Part shown: piece after piece, positions 8,050 to 16,627 of the stretch | Position numbering within the stretch: position 1 is the first letter of the stretch | Layout: every line of letters starts with the position of its first letter | DNA from: JAHEDT01 sp963825615 | GTDB taxonomy: Bacteria; Desulfobacterota; Desulfuromonadia; Desulfuromonadales; BM103 | Assembly (NCBI GenBank): GCA_963825615.1 | Contig: CAWGTV010000001.1 | Coordinates: forward strand, 124,001-188,000 | DNA: 64,000 nt | Reading direction: 5' to 3' | Position numbers and translations under genes: made by a program | Notes under the pieces: model-generated | Seen by the model: the letters and a program-made list of their open reading frames with translations, nothing else | Told to the model about the DNA's origin: nothing | Databases searched by the model: none

Positions 8050-10410
8050 CTAGCGAATTCGATACCCCATGGCCCGGTATCCGCGCTGGCGTTTGTCCCA
8101 CATGCGGTTGAGCTGAGGCTGATCGGTTTCGGCATAATCATAGATGCGCACATCCTGCTTGTAAGCATGTTCCCGATGCAAGCGGCCGACATACTGCTGC
8201 AATGTCCCTTTCCAGGAAATCGGCATGGACAGCACCAGCGTGTCGAGCGGTGGATGGTCGAAACCTTCGCCGATCAAGCGACCGGTGGCGAGTAGCACCC
8301 TCGGTGCCGACTCATCCAACGCATCCAGTTCCGCGAACACCGCCGTCCGCTGCTTCTTCGACAAGCGGCCATGCAGGACAAAGCAGTGCTCGACCTCATC
8401 CCCCAGTGCCTCCTGCAACAGCGACAGATGATCCGATCGCTCGGTAAGCACCAACACCTTTCGTCCTTCGCGGTAGGCGGCCAGCACATCCCCGGCGATG
8501 CGGCGGTTGCGGGTCGCATCGCCCGCGAGGATGCGGAACACATCCTGAATCGGTGAATCCGGCGGGATTTCCGGCGCGGGTAGCACCTTCGGCCAGACTT
8601 CCAGTTGCGCCGGGGCGGTTTCGGGTCTTGATGCACTGTGGCGAATCGGCCCGCACTGCATGAAGATGATCGGCTGATGCCCGTCACGACGAAACGGTGT
8701 GGCCGTCAGACCCACTACAAATTTTGCCTTGGCCTGTTTGAGGACTGCCTCGAAGGAAAAGGCCGACAGGTGATGGCATTCGTCGATGATGATCTGCCCG
8801 TACTGGTCGAGGAGTTCGCCAAGATCCTCCCGGCGGGAAAGAGACTGCATGACGGCGATGTCGATCTTCCCGGACGGTTTTTTCTTGCCGCCACCAATGG
8901 CGCCCAATCCGCCGTTGGGGATTTCCAAAAATCCGACCAACCGCTCCTGCCACTGACGCAGCAATTCAGTGCGATGCACCAGGACCAGCGTGCTGACTTT
9001 GCGCCGGGCGATCAGGGCGGCTGCCGTGACCGTCTTGCCGAAGGCGGTCGGGGCGCAGAGTACGCCGACATCGTGTTTAAGCATCTCCCGCACCGCTGCT
9101 TTCTGGTCCTTTCGCAAGGTGCCAGTGAATTTGGTTGTCACCTTCCGCCCCGACAGGCGTTCGTCCTGCAGCTCCGGACGGATGTCGTTCTCCTGCAACA
9201 GATCGATCAACGCATCGAGGCAGCCTCGCGGCAGACCGATATGCTGGGAATAGTTCTCGGCGCAGCCGATGATGCGCGGCTTGTTCCACACCGGCAGGCG
9301 CATGGCCTGGGCCTTGTAGAACTCCGGATTCTGAAAGGCGGCGAGCCGAATCAGACGGTTGGTCAGCGGTTGCGGCAGATCGGCCTTGGCGATGAAAATC
9401 AGGTTGGCTTGCACCAGGGTCAACGATTCCGGCAGCGGGCAGGTAATTCGTGCGGGCATGGGCGATGGACGTTGCCAGGGTTTGCTATCCTCTTCCTCGG
9501 AGGAAAAGGCCACATCCAGAGGATGGCGGTCACCGCTGGCCTGCAAAATGGCGTCTTCCAAATCCCGCCGTGACATTGGTCGAATGGATGCCAGAAAGGC
9601 CCACTGGTCGGAATATTGTTGCAAGTGTTCGTCGACAAATACACTGCGCCCCGATTCCCTCGGCTGCTTCTGCAGAGGGAGCGCAATCAGGTTGCCGAAG
9701 CCGCCCTTGGGCATGGTGTCCTGATTGGGAAACAAGCGGTCGTAGCTCGCAAGCGATAATTGCCGGGTGCGGTCGCAGGTGTGGCTGATCAGCGCGGCCC
9801 CGAGCTGCCGTGCCTCGCGAGCCGGAACCGGCTCGGCAAAGAAGATCCAAGTGTGTGCCCCATTGCCGGAGCGGGAAATTTCCAGCGCCGCCAGGATACC
9901 AAGCTCTCGGCAGGATTGCATAAAAGCCCTGGCATCCTCCCGCCAGTCGGCTTCATCAAAATCGACGGCCAGAAAATAGCAACGATCATCACCCAAGAGC
10001 GGATAAACACCGATGGTATGTTTCCCAGTCAGATGGTCATAAATCACCCGGTCGGTCACCGGCAGCAGCAGGCGCAGATTGCAGTCACCGCATTTCACCC
10101 GGGGTTTGTGGCAGATGCCGGGTTTCCACTCATTACCGCAGGCCGGTGAATAGCCTGACGTGCCCTTGGCCGACTCCCACCGCTGGGGGTAGACATCCTC
10201 CCGCCCACGGAACAGGCGGCGGAACAAGGCAATTTTGTCATCGGTAGTGAAATGGGTTGGAGCGTGATCTGGTTCCGTTGATGCAGGATCGGATATAGTA
10301 TTGGCCGGATCTTCCCAGACAATACCATGCTGGGTCAGCAATTTCTTGAGGCGGGAGTTCTCTTCTTCAAGACGCATACAATTATTACAATTTTCATTCG
10401 CCACCATCAT
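8050..10410 (-). CDS. TOTE-type archaeo-eukaryotic primase fused to superfamily 2 helicase
   Basis: 786 residues from the chosen start at 10410, where TGATG overlaps the stop of the upstream gene (translational coupling); a longer frame would overlap that gene by 150 bp. Residues 1-30 form a short Leu/Glu-rich coiled coil. About 55-300 is an archaeo-eukaryotic primase domain with the catalytic FLAVDFDEADW (Asp-x-Asp near 150) and SRSGNGAHTW, plus a Cys-rich insert (GICHKPRVKCGDCN). About 420-780 is a DEAD-like helicase: CAPTAFGKT, IIDECHHL, VGLTATPFRRD and the late QQYVGRLHRE motif. This pairing is the signature of proteins called TOTE conflict-system primases, predicted to act against invading DNA. 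That role is from family knowledge, not shown here. Confidence 0.85.
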   Translation of the reverse strand: MMVANENCNNCMRLEEENSRLKKLLTQHGIVWEDPANTISDPASTEPDHAPTHFTTDDKIALFRRLFRGREDVYPQRWESAKGTSGYSPACGNEWKPGICHKPRVKCGDCNLRLLLPVTDRVIYDHLTGKHTIGVYPLLGDDRCYFLAVDFDEADWREDARAFMQSCRELGILAALEISRSGNGAHTWIFFAEPVPAREARQLGAALISHTCDRTRQLSLASYDRLFPNQDTMPKGGFGNLIALPLQKQPRESGRSVFVDEHLQQYSDQWAFLASIRPMSRRDLEDAILQASGDRHPLDVAFSSEEEDSKPWQRPSPMPARITCPLPESLTLVQANLIFIAKADLPQPLTNRLIRLAAFQNPEFYKAQAMRLPVWNKPRIIGCAENYSQHIGLPRGCLDALIDLLQENDIRPELQDERLSGRKVTTKFTGTLRKDQKAAVREMLKHDVGVLCAPTAFGKTVTAAALIARRKVSTLVLVHRTELLRQWQERLVGFLEIPNGGLGAIGGGKKKPSGKIDIAVMQSLSRREDLGELLDQYGQIIIDECHHLSAFSFEAVLKQAKAKFVVGLTATPFRRDGHQPIIFMQCGPIRHSASRPETAPAQLEVWPKVLPAPEIPPDSPIQDVFRILAGDATRNRRIAGDVLAAYREGRKVLVLTERSDHLSLLQEALGDEVEHCFVLHGRLSKKQRTAVFAELDALDESAPRVLLATGRLIGEGFDHPPLDTLVLSMPISWKGTLQQYVGRLHREHAYKQDVRIYDYAETDQPQLNRMWDKRQRGYRAMGYRIR

Positions 10411-11561
10411 CAGCCCGCCTGCCATAATCCCGCTTTGACCAGACGCTGCACCAGGGCGCGGCGGCGCGAGTGTTCGGTCATGAACTTCTGAAACTCCTTT
10501 TGGAACGCGACCAAGGTGGCATGCTGACTGTAAGCATCGCGCAGATCGATCAGTTGCCGACACGCTGCGTCGTAGGCATGGGCGTGGCCCTTGTTGGCGT
10601 CGTCATGAGCCGCTTTCCAGGCCCGGGGAAAATCGGCCGCCAGCTTGGCAAGCCAGACATCCCTTTGCCTCTTGCGCTCTGCCTCGGCCTGGCGGCGGGC
10701 CTTGGCCTCCTCGATCAGCCGCAGGTCTTTGGCCTGCTCGGCCAGCTGCCACAATTCCGCGACGGAGCGGAGCACTCCTTTGTTCGGCGCAGACTGCTCC
10801 CGCCAGGCGGCATATCGTCGTTTCAACGCCCGTTCGGCCCCGACACCCTGCCCGTCCAGCATCTGCCGAAGGTAACCCCTGACTTCGTTCTTCGGAAGTT
10901 TGTCGAGCCAGGCATCGCGTGCCGCACCATCCGCTGCGTCTGCTTGATTCGTTTGACTCCCGCTGCCCACCCCGGCCAGCAGGTCGATGTCGACTTCGAG
11001 AAATTCCGCCAGCGCCTGCTGCGCAGCTGTTAGATTATTCAACCCTTGTAACGCTAAGGGCTCCAGATCATCCGGATCGGTTTCCTCGGTTGTCACGGCA
11101 CGCAACCAGCCGATATACAGACTGCGCAGATCGCCACGCAGCAGTTCCTCCCGCAGAGGGGCGAGAATAGTCATCAACCCAGGCCCTTCATCAACATAAC
11201 CGAAGCGGTCGTAGTTCTCCGTTTCACCGAGGGACCAGGTCAGCAGCCAGTACTCCGGCAATTTTTCGAACTCCAGATGCGGGCTGGTACAAAAGGCCTT
11301 GAGTGTCTTCAGGTCTATAGCCTCTCTGGGCAGACGCACCATGAAGATGGCGTCGCCCCAGTTGGAGATAAACACATGGGCATCGAAGAAATGCCGCATG
11401 AAATCACGAGGATCGGCCTTCAGTCCACCCCAGCTATATTCGTTGATGAAGCTGACCGGGGTGATTTGCGCCCGGGTTGAAATACACCGCAGGTGATCCA
11501 TCTCCCGAACCGTCAAGGGGCGGTCAACGGCAAGAAACTCAAGATATTGATATTCACTCAC
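10410..11561 (-). CDS. Conserved partner protein of the primase-helicase, unknown function
   Basis: 383 residues, no signal peptide or membrane segment. The first 110 residues (YQYLEFLAVDRPLTVREMDHL, then SWGGLKADPRDFMRHFFDAHVFISNWG) look like a conserved globular domain that I associate with hypothetical proteins found beside helicase genes. The C-terminal 180 residues are helical and rich in Arg, Ala and Glu, with a likely coiled coil around AKARRQAEAERKRQRD. Its stop overlaps the start of the primase-helicase, and it begins 9 bp after the previous gene, so the three form one operon. No function can be assigned. Confidence 0.7.
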   Translation of the reverse strand: MSEYQYLEFLAVDRPLTVREMDHLRCISTRAQITPVSFINEYSWGGLKADPRDFMRHFFDAHVFISNWGDAIFMVRLPREAIDLKTLKAFCTSPHLEFEKLPEYWLLTWSLGETENYDRFGYVDEGPGLMTILAPLREELLRGDLRSLYIGWLRAVTTEETDPDDLEPLALQGLNNLTAAQQALAEFLEVDIDLLAGVGSGSQTNQADAADGAARDAWLDKLPKNEVRGYLRQMLDGQGVGAERALKRRYAAWREQSAPNKGVLRSVAELWQLAEQAKDLRLIEEAKARRQAEAERKRQRDVWLAKLAADFPRAWKAAHDDANKGHAHAYDAACRQLIDLRDAYSQHATLVAFQKEFQKFMTEHSRRRALVQRLVKAGLWQAG

Positions 11562-11570
11562 AGGTACGCC

Positions 11571-12065
11571 TCACGCAGATTTTGTGGCCCGAAAGGCCGA
11601 GTCGTCGGCCAGATGCAGATAGATGCGGCCGCATAGTTCGCCATTTTCGATGACGCCCCAACCCCGGCCGCAGACCGGATCGTTTTCCTCCTGCCCCGAC
11701 CAGGAAAATTCAAAACGTGGCGTATTGCCGCATTGCTCCACCCGGCCATCGATATCCCCAGAGACCAGTCCAAAATGAAACCGTCCAGTCCCATCCGAAC
11801 CGATGCGAATGTAACCCGGCACCTCCATATCGATGCAGAAATCGGGTTCTACGTGGGTCTTGAGATTTTCAGTATCGATACCGTTCGCTGCGGCGACAGC
11901 CTGGGTGTTGTCGGCCAGATGCTCGTGAGACAGACGCAGATAGTTGAATCGGATTCCTTCATCTGTCGCATTGTCAAAAGTATTACGCTCCTGCCCTTCG
12001 AACAGACGGACGACAGAGTTTATCGCCTGTTGTTGGTAGGGGAGTTCTTCGAGCCTAAGTTGCAT
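11571..12065 (-). CDS. Chimeric small protein: N-terminal stub of a type III restriction subunit joined to a small conserved domain
   Basis: 164 residues as the longest frame. Residues 1-80 resemble the very N-terminus of type III restriction Res subunits (LPYQQQAINSVVRLFEG, LRLSHEHL, NGIDTENLKTHVEPDFCIDME), ending where Res would run into its Walker A motif. From MEVPGYIRIG (residue 80) the sequence changes to a different compact domain (GRFHFGLVSGDIDGR, FEFSWSGQEENDPVCGRGW, GRIYLHLADDSAF). The native gene may therefore be only the 85-codon segment starting at 11828, with a Res remnant fused in frame upstream. First gene of the primase-helicase operon. Confidence 0.65.
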   Translation of the reverse strand: MQLRLEELPYQQQAINSVVRLFEGQERNTFDNATDEGIRFNYLRLSHEHLADNTQAVAAANGIDTENLKTHVEPDFCIDMEVPGYIRIGSDGTGRFHFGLVSGDIDGRVEQCGNTPRFEFSWSGQEENDPVCGRGWGVIENGELCGRIYLHLADDSAFRATKSA

Positions 12066-12175
12066 GAAAATGATTCCTATGAAGATTAAATGGCAAGTTC
12101 TGCTCAGCGCATATCATAAGCTGCAAGACGCGCATGAAATGAAAATTGAACCCTTCTTAATGACCGACAGACTAG

Positions 12176-12453
12176 CAAATTTTCCGATATTCCAGAAGGA
12201 AAAAGGCCATGCGCGAGGCATGGTATAATGCCAGTGATAAAGCTGGTCTCAAGCGCTGTTGCCGTATAGTCTGCGGCACTGCTTTGTCGCTTATTGCGAG
12301 CAGATGAAGATCAACCCGCCGAGGCTTATAGGACTTATGGGCCATGCCGACAAGAGCATGATCGACACGGTTTATGGGAAATATCCACACGGACTCGAGA
12401 AGGAACTCGCTGCCATTAAGGACTATTTTGGTGAAGACTTTTGGCGCGAATAA
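12176..12453 (+). pseudogene. Tyrosine recombinase/integrase, C-terminal remnant
   Basis: The frame from 12176 reads FRYSRRKKAMREAWYN then SDKAGLKR, and after a one-base shift near 12256 continues as LPYSLRHCFVAYCEQ, LIGLMGHADKSMIDTVYGKY, ending at 12453. These are the last motifs of a phage-type integrase: the LRH box, the GHA box and the Tyr nucleophile (VYGKY). The N-terminal two thirds are missing. It ends 90 bp from the 3' end of ssrA, a classic island attachment site, and reads towards it. It marks an old integration event that probably brought the genes to its left. Confidence 0.8.
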
Positions 12454-12462
12454 ACGGCAGAC

Positions 12463-12490
12463 GGCCGCTCCCGTTGCAACGGGAGCGGCC
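12463..12490. repeat. Perfect 28-bp palindrome beside ssrA
   Basis: GGCCGCTCCCGTTG followed directly by its exact reverse complement, between the integrase remnant and the ssrA 3' end. No T-run follows on either strand, so it is not an obvious Rho-independent terminator, though it may end ssrA transcripts. Confidence 0.7.
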
Positions 12491-12542
12491 ATCCGGCTCA
12501 GGAAAGTCTCAGGAAACAAACTTCCTAAGAACCTGAAATTAC

Positions 12543-12893
12543 TGGTGGAGGTGGCGGGAATCGAACCCGCGTCCGAAAATCTTTCACGTCAAGCGTCTAC
12601 ATGCTTAGTTCGCGTTTTGCTTAACCCGTAGGAGCTCCCACGAACAGGATCTCTTGCGGGGGAGTCCGCTTAAGTTTCGCCCTCGCGTCACGGACACTCG
12701 CAAAGACTAGCCCACTAAATTAGCGTCTACTGGCCCACATGGGCGATAAACCAGGAGACGTAGCAGCAATTAAGCTGCTAATGCGTAACGAACGTCAGTA
12801 TCGGCGTTTGTATGAGTTGGGCTTTTTTACGGAGCCTGCCCACTCCGGCATGCAACCAGCGCTTCCAATCCCCGTCGAAACCTGGGCACCCCC
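12543..12893 (-). ncRNA. ssrA: tmRNA
   Basis: 351-nt transfer-messenger RNA that rescues stalled ribosomes with SmpB. The 5' end GGGGGTG pairs with the 3' CACCTCC, followed by an encoded ACCA. The tRNA-like part shows GGTTTCGACGGGG near the 5' end and the T-arm GGGTTCGATTCCC near the 3' end. The tag reading frame at 12770-12805 encodes ADTDVRYALAA then TAA, a tag of the type I associate with Desulfuromonas. In most relatives it would follow smpB closely; here smpB is 26.6 kb away, with DNA inserted between them. Confidence 0.95.
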
Positions 12894-12987
12894 TTCTTGT
12901 GAATGCTAAATCTTTTGTGAATATCCAAAAACAACGACTGAACATATAATCACATATTTTTGTCTAAAAAACAAGTGTTTGCATAAT

Positions 12988-13005
12988 TTATCTCGAGTGA
13001 TCTCT
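12988..13005. repeat. Left copy of 18-bp direct repeat of the smpB 3' end (candidate att site)
   Basis: TTATCTCGAGTGATCTCT is identical to 39474-39491, which encodes the last codons and stop of smpB. On the minus strand this copy also reads Arg-Asp-His-Ser-Arg-stop, as a detached smpB tail lying 95 bp before the ssrA 5' end. Confidence 0.75.
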
Positions 13006-13058
13006 CATCGCAAGGAAAGCATTCCTGCCAGTCAAACCCTTAGCTTCCTTACCGAAGG

Positions 13059-13089
13059 GCAGGAGCGCCAGAGCGACGCTCCTGCTTTT
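13059..13089 (+). terminator. Hairpin at the end of the DUF11-Exb operon
   Basis: GCAGGAGCG/CGCTCCTGC stem with a 9-nt loop, followed by TTTT on the plus strand. It lies 50 bp past the last gene of the minus-strand operon. The T-run is on the wrong side for that operon, but the stem may still act on it. Confidence 0.45.
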
Positions 13090-13137
13090 AACCAAAATGT
13101 CATTTATCACGGCTTGGATTACAGCCAATTTTTCAAG

Positions 13138-14601
13138 CTATCCTGCCGGCAGGAAATCGATCGGATACAAGATCGTGGTTGCAGGCACATCCTCCTTCGG
13201 ACCGAAATTGAACATCCTGACGCGTTCGAGAATTTTTCCCACAAGTTCTGGTGAAGCCAGGTCGGTGGATTCAACCTTACACAACGACACTTCTCCGCCT
13301 GGTTCTATGGTCAGGCGCATGAGCAATTTCCCGCGCAAAGTCGGATCTTTACGTAGTTCTTTGTTATAAATCCGGTAAAGTGTCGCCTTGTAACGATCAA
13401 AAACGATCTGGATCTCCTCGTCGGTGCGGGCCGCTCCCATGCCATCACTCAATGGACGTCCGGATTCTTCAGTCAGGCCCGCAACAGAACTCTCAACTTT
13501 TCCAGTACCGACACCACCAATCTGACCGGCGTTGCCATACCCACTGCCGCCCCCGGAGCCACCGTTACCTAGGTTACGGCTGACCCCGTAATTATTGATT
13601 CCTGAACTGCCCCCACCTGTCGCTTGCATCGCAACCAAGGAGCGTTGGGCTCTCGCCTGACCCGGTATTCTCGGATCGTTTTTCTTTAATCGTGCCTCTG
13701 TACCGAGTTTGGCAACGGGAACTTCATCCATCAGGTCTGAAAAATCGCTCTTGAACGCCAGGACACCAACTTTTTCAGCTTTCTTCCTGGCCACTTGAGT
13801 ACCACCACCGGCGGGCTTCTCTTCGGTCTTTTGAGGTTTCGCCGGCTTTTTGACCTCTTTGTTTTTTTCTGTGTCTGCAGGTTTTTTGGTGGCGTCAAGT
13901 GTCTCTTCGGGCTTCTCCGGTTCCTGATGTCTTTCTACAACCGGCGGAGGGGCCTGCCAAGTTTCTTTAACCAGCATAGCCACGCGTTCTGGTATCTCGA
14001 TGACAAGTTTGGCACGATCCGGAATCGGTATCGACACCAGAGGGATGATTATGCCGAGGAGAAGACTCCAGAACATCGAAATCATCAAGGCTTTGCGGAA
14101 GCGCCTTTCACTTTCGATCTGCTTGGCCCATGGCATGACTACCGGCCGATACGGCAGAGGGGTCAATTCCCGTTCAATCAGAAATTCCTCCTGGCGCCGT
14201 TCCTCTCGTGAATAAACTTGACGGACTTCATCGTACACTTCGTCAAGTTCATCCAGATGCCGATCGATTTTGCCTTTGAGAGTCGTCCTTTGCTCCTGGA
14301 TGCCCCGGGTCTGCTCTGCAAATTTGGCAATTTTTGCTCGCAACCGTTTGCCGTGCCCGGCAGCATCGGAACCCTCCTGCAGTCCATCCCAGAAGAGGTT
14401 GCCGGCGCCCAACTCGTCGAGTTTATCGAGCACACCGCAGGCCTCCTGCAAAACATCAAAGCGCTGCTGGTCCGTCGCGTAAACTTCGAACTCTGCCTCT
14501 ACAACCCGCAGTTCACCTTCCAGCTTCGAAACAGCGTCCTGAAGCTGTTCGATCTGCGCGTTTAGGGGCTCCAATTCCTGTGCTAACAAAGAGGTATCCA
14601 C
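13138..14601 (-). CDS. AgmX/PglI-type TonB-like periplasmic energy-transfer protein
   Basis: 487 residues. Residues 1-150 are long coiled coil. One membrane segment lies at about 170-195 (ALMISMFWSLLLGIIIPLV), followed by a Pro/Lys/Glu-rich linker (about 225-285) able to span the periplasm, a Gly-rich stretch, and a C-terminal domain from about 390 (IQIVFDRYKATLYRIYNKEL then LRGKLLMRLTIEPGGEV) of the AgmX/PglI C-terminal family. This is the layout of TonB-like proteins coupled to ExbB/ExbD motors. Unusually, a large coiled coil is placed on the cytoplasmic side. Last gene of the operon, 11 bp after the second ExbD. Confidence 0.85.
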   Translation of the reverse strand: MDTSLLAQELEPLNAQIEQLQDAVSKLEGELRVVEAEFEVYATDQQRFDVLQEACGVLDKLDELGAGNLFWDGLQEGSDAAGHGKRLRAKIAKFAEQTRGIQEQRTTLKGKIDRHLDELDEVYDEVRQVYSREERRQEEFLIERELTPLPYRPVVMPWAKQIESERRFRKALMISMFWSLLLGIIIPLVSIPIPDRAKLVIEIPERVAMLVKETWQAPPPVVERHQEPEKPEETLDATKKPADTEKNKEVKKPAKPQKTEEKPAGGGTQVARKKAEKVGVLAFKSDFSDLMDEVPVAKLGTEARLKKNDPRIPGQARAQRSLVAMQATGGGSSGINNYGVSRNLGNGGSGGGSGYGNAGQIGGVGTGKVESSVAGLTEESGRPLSDGMGAARTDEEIQIVFDRYKATLYRIYNKELRKDPTLRGKLLMRLTIEPGGEVSLCKVESTDLASPELVGKILERVRMFNFGPKEDVPATTILYPIDFLPAG

Positions 14602-14612
14602 GGAATCCCCAT

Positions 14613-15107
14613 TCAGGTTTGCGTGGCCTTCTGGATGACTGCGAGAGAGATTCTCCCATATCCAGACGCCGTACAGGTTGACATTATTTTCTTGAGTACC
14701 CGGAAAGGTATTGTTTTGTCCGCAAGAACGGTGATTTCCTTGTTTTCCACGACATTCCTAGTGTTAATCCCTATAATATTCCGTTCAAGCTGGCTCAGTT
14801 TCTCAGTTATGGCCGGGATCGAATCGCTATCAGGTGTCAGCAATTCTTGCAAGGTAATGATTGGCTCGCCCTGGATCAGCACGAATTCAGGGCTGACCAT
14901 GATCACCACTGTCTCCCTCGGTTTGGCCTCCACCACGGAATCGGGCAGCGAAATCTGCTTGGGCGTGGCGAGAACTTCGCTCGTAGCAGAGTTGGTTAAC
15001 AAGAAAAAGACCAGGATTGTAAAAACATCCATGAGTGATGTCAGATTTAATCCGGTCACTTTTTTCCTGTTACGCTCCATACGTCTGATGCGTCGAGTTT
15101 CCCTCAT
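14613..15107 (-). CDS. ExbD/TolR-family motor subunit, canonical Asp
   Basis: 164 residues with one N-terminal membrane helix (LNLTSLMDVFTILVFFLL) that carries the conserved proton-path Asp (D27) and a periplasmic ExbD domain. Works with a TolQ/ExbB channel to turn proton flow into movement of a TonB-like partner. Start overlaps the stop of the preceding ExbD by 4 bp. The operon thus encodes one TolQ and two different TolR-like subunits, as in Myxococcus AglR/AglQ/AglS. Confidence 0.9.
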   Translation of the reverse strand: MRETRRIRRMERNRKKVTGLNLTSLMDVFTILVFFLLTNSATSEVLATPKQISLPDSVVEAKPRETVVIMVSPEFVLIQGEPIITLQELLTPDSDSIPAITEKLSQLERNIIGINTRNVVENKEITVLADKTIPFRVLKKIMSTCTASGYGRISLAVIQKATQT

Positions 15108-15610
15108 GGCGCGTCTCCGATAGAAATCAATGGGAAGAGAACCAGTTTCATGAGCTCTCCGGTCGTTTCGTCCGGAACCAATGTCTCCCGAATCCGGTCC
15201 ATGATCTGTATCAAGGCATCGTACTCAATGTCAGGTTCCATCAGAATGGTGGCATCATCCTTGAGAGGATAATCTTTTTTCAGTCTGATGAGCATTTCGT
15301 TCAGTTTTTTTAAATCGTACTCACCATCGTCCAGTTTAGGCAATGCTGCAACCACACTGGCGCCGTTGGAGAGTTCCAGCCCGGTTTTCCGCACGACGAC
15401 CTCGATCGTGTAATTCGGGTTAAGAATTGCCGAGCCTCCGGCTGCGGTCGGCACGCTCAACTCCATGATCGTCACCCGTGAGAACACTGCGGTTATAAGC
15501 AGAAACGGAACAAGTACCACCATCAGATTCAGGAACGTGGTGATATCCAGGTCGGGGTTTTCTCTCGCACCCCTTCGTCTTCTGTTATGATTTCGTCTGA
15601 TCATGGTCAA
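15104..15610 (-). CDS. ExbD/TolR-family subunit lacking the canonical Asp
   Basis: 168 residues, basic N-terminus (RRNHNRRRRG), one membrane helix (LDITTFLNLMVVLVPFLLITAVF) and a periplasmic ExbD domain. At the position aligned with D27 of the neighbouring ExbD there is Asn (N28), so this subunit probably cannot carry protons through that residue and may serve a structural or coupling role in a mixed dimer. Start overlaps the TolQ/ExbB stop by 4 bp. Confidence 0.88.
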   Translation of the reverse strand: MTMIRRNHNRRRRGARENPDLDITTFLNLMVVLVPFLLITAVFSRVTIMELSVPTAAGGSAILNPNYTIEVVVRKTGLELSNGASVVAALPKLDDGEYDLKKLNEMLIRLKKDYPLKDDATILMEPDIEYDALIQIMDRIRETLVPDETTGELMKLVLFPLISIGDAP

Positions 15611-16260
15611 CTCGCCGGATACTGGCGCTTGCTGAAATTGGAGATGCTGTTCAGCGCCTTGACTGAGGCCATTTCCAGACTGTCAACGATCTGACCAGTG
15701 GTCGACGTCAACTTGGCATGAATAAGCAGCAGCGGAATTGCGACCATCAGGCCGAAAGCCGTAGTATTCATCGCCACAGAAATGCTTGCAGAAAGGAGAT
15801 CAGCCTTTTCGGCTGGATTCGCATTGGCAACCGCAGTGAATCCCTCGATCAGGCCCATGATTGTTCCAAGCAATCCCAGCAAGGTGGCAATATTCGAAAG
15901 CAGGCCTACATAGGGTGTTCTTTTTTCCAACTGCGGAATGATCTCCATCATGCTTTCCTCCATGGCGATCTCAATGTCTTCGCGACGCCGGACTGCGCCC
16001 TGCCTGGCCAGACCCATTGAAAGCATCTGCGCAATAGTGGATTTGTCCTTGTCGACCATCGCACGCGCTTTGTCAAAATCTCCCTTGGTCAACACGGGAT
16101 GCACCTGAGTCCAAACCTTGCGGTTCTCGTTGCGTGTACGATTCAACTGGAACCAGCGTTCCACGGCGATCGACATGCCAACGGCAAACACCAGCAGAAT
16201 CGGATACATGAACATGCCACCCTTCTGAAAAAAGCCAATGATCAAATAGATAGTTTCCAT
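15607..16260 (-). CDS. MotA/TolQ/ExbB proton-channel protein
   Basis: 217-residue inner-membrane protein with three membrane segments: about 15-35 (GMFMYPILLVFAVGMSIAVERW), about 115-140 (LLSNIATLLGLLGTIMGLIEGF) and about 160-185. The GLLGTIMGLIEGF segment is the family signature. It forms the proton channel with the two downstream ExbD proteins. Its start overlaps the upstream stop (TAATG). Size is typical for TolQ/ExbB. Confidence 0.93.
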   Translation of the reverse strand: METIYLIIGFFQKGGMFMYPILLVFAVGMSIAVERWFQLNRTRNENRKVWTQVHPVLTKGDFDKARAMVDKDKSTIAQMLSMGLARQGAVRRREDIEIAMEESMMEIIPQLEKRTPYVGLLSNIATLLGLLGTIMGLIEGFTAVANANPAEKADLLSASISVAMNTTAFGLMVAIPLLLIHAKLTSTTGQIVDSLEMASVKALNSISNFSKRQYPAS

Positions 16261-16577
16261 TACTTTATCCTCCTGGATCTGTGAGTTGTTCTGACTTCGT
16301 AGAAGTCAAGCTGTCTTTTGAAAACGTCCCGGTCCACCGGAACGGCGCTCTCGTCCAACATCATGTCAAGGCTGGTTTCAACTCCGAGTTCGGAGCTTTT
16401 CCAAGGAACGATATACAGGGATTTTGGGGCTTCGTCGTTACCGACGATCGACATCCCCGAAAGCTCCTTGGCTTGCTGCGCGGCCTGCGTCCGATCGGCC
16501 GATCCCTGTTCAACAGCGCCAAGAGCGATGGCCGGGACGAGGCCCAGGGTGAGGCAGAAAACTGTTGTCCGCTTCAT
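16260..16577 (-). CDS. Small exported protein of the DUF11-Exb operon
   Basis: 105 residues. The start at 16577 is preceded by GGAAG and followed by a clear Sec signal peptide (MKRTTVFCLTLGLVPAIALGAVEQ); the frame extends further upstream into the previous gene but without signal character. The mature part (80 residues) contains MSIVGNDEAPKSLYIVPWKSSELG. I recognise no domain. Position directly before the TolQ/ExbB gene, with overlapping stop and start, suggests a periplasmic accessory part of the motor complex. Confidence 0.65.
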   Translation of the reverse strand: MKRTTVFCLTLGLVPAIALGAVEQGSADRTQAAQQAKELSGMSIVGNDEAPKSLYIVPWKSSELGVETSLDMMLDESAVPVDRDVFKRQLDFYEVRTTHRSRRIK

Positions 16578-16627
16578 GATTCTTCCTTCATCACACACGA
16601 TGCCAGATTCGGCACCGGCAAGTCCGG

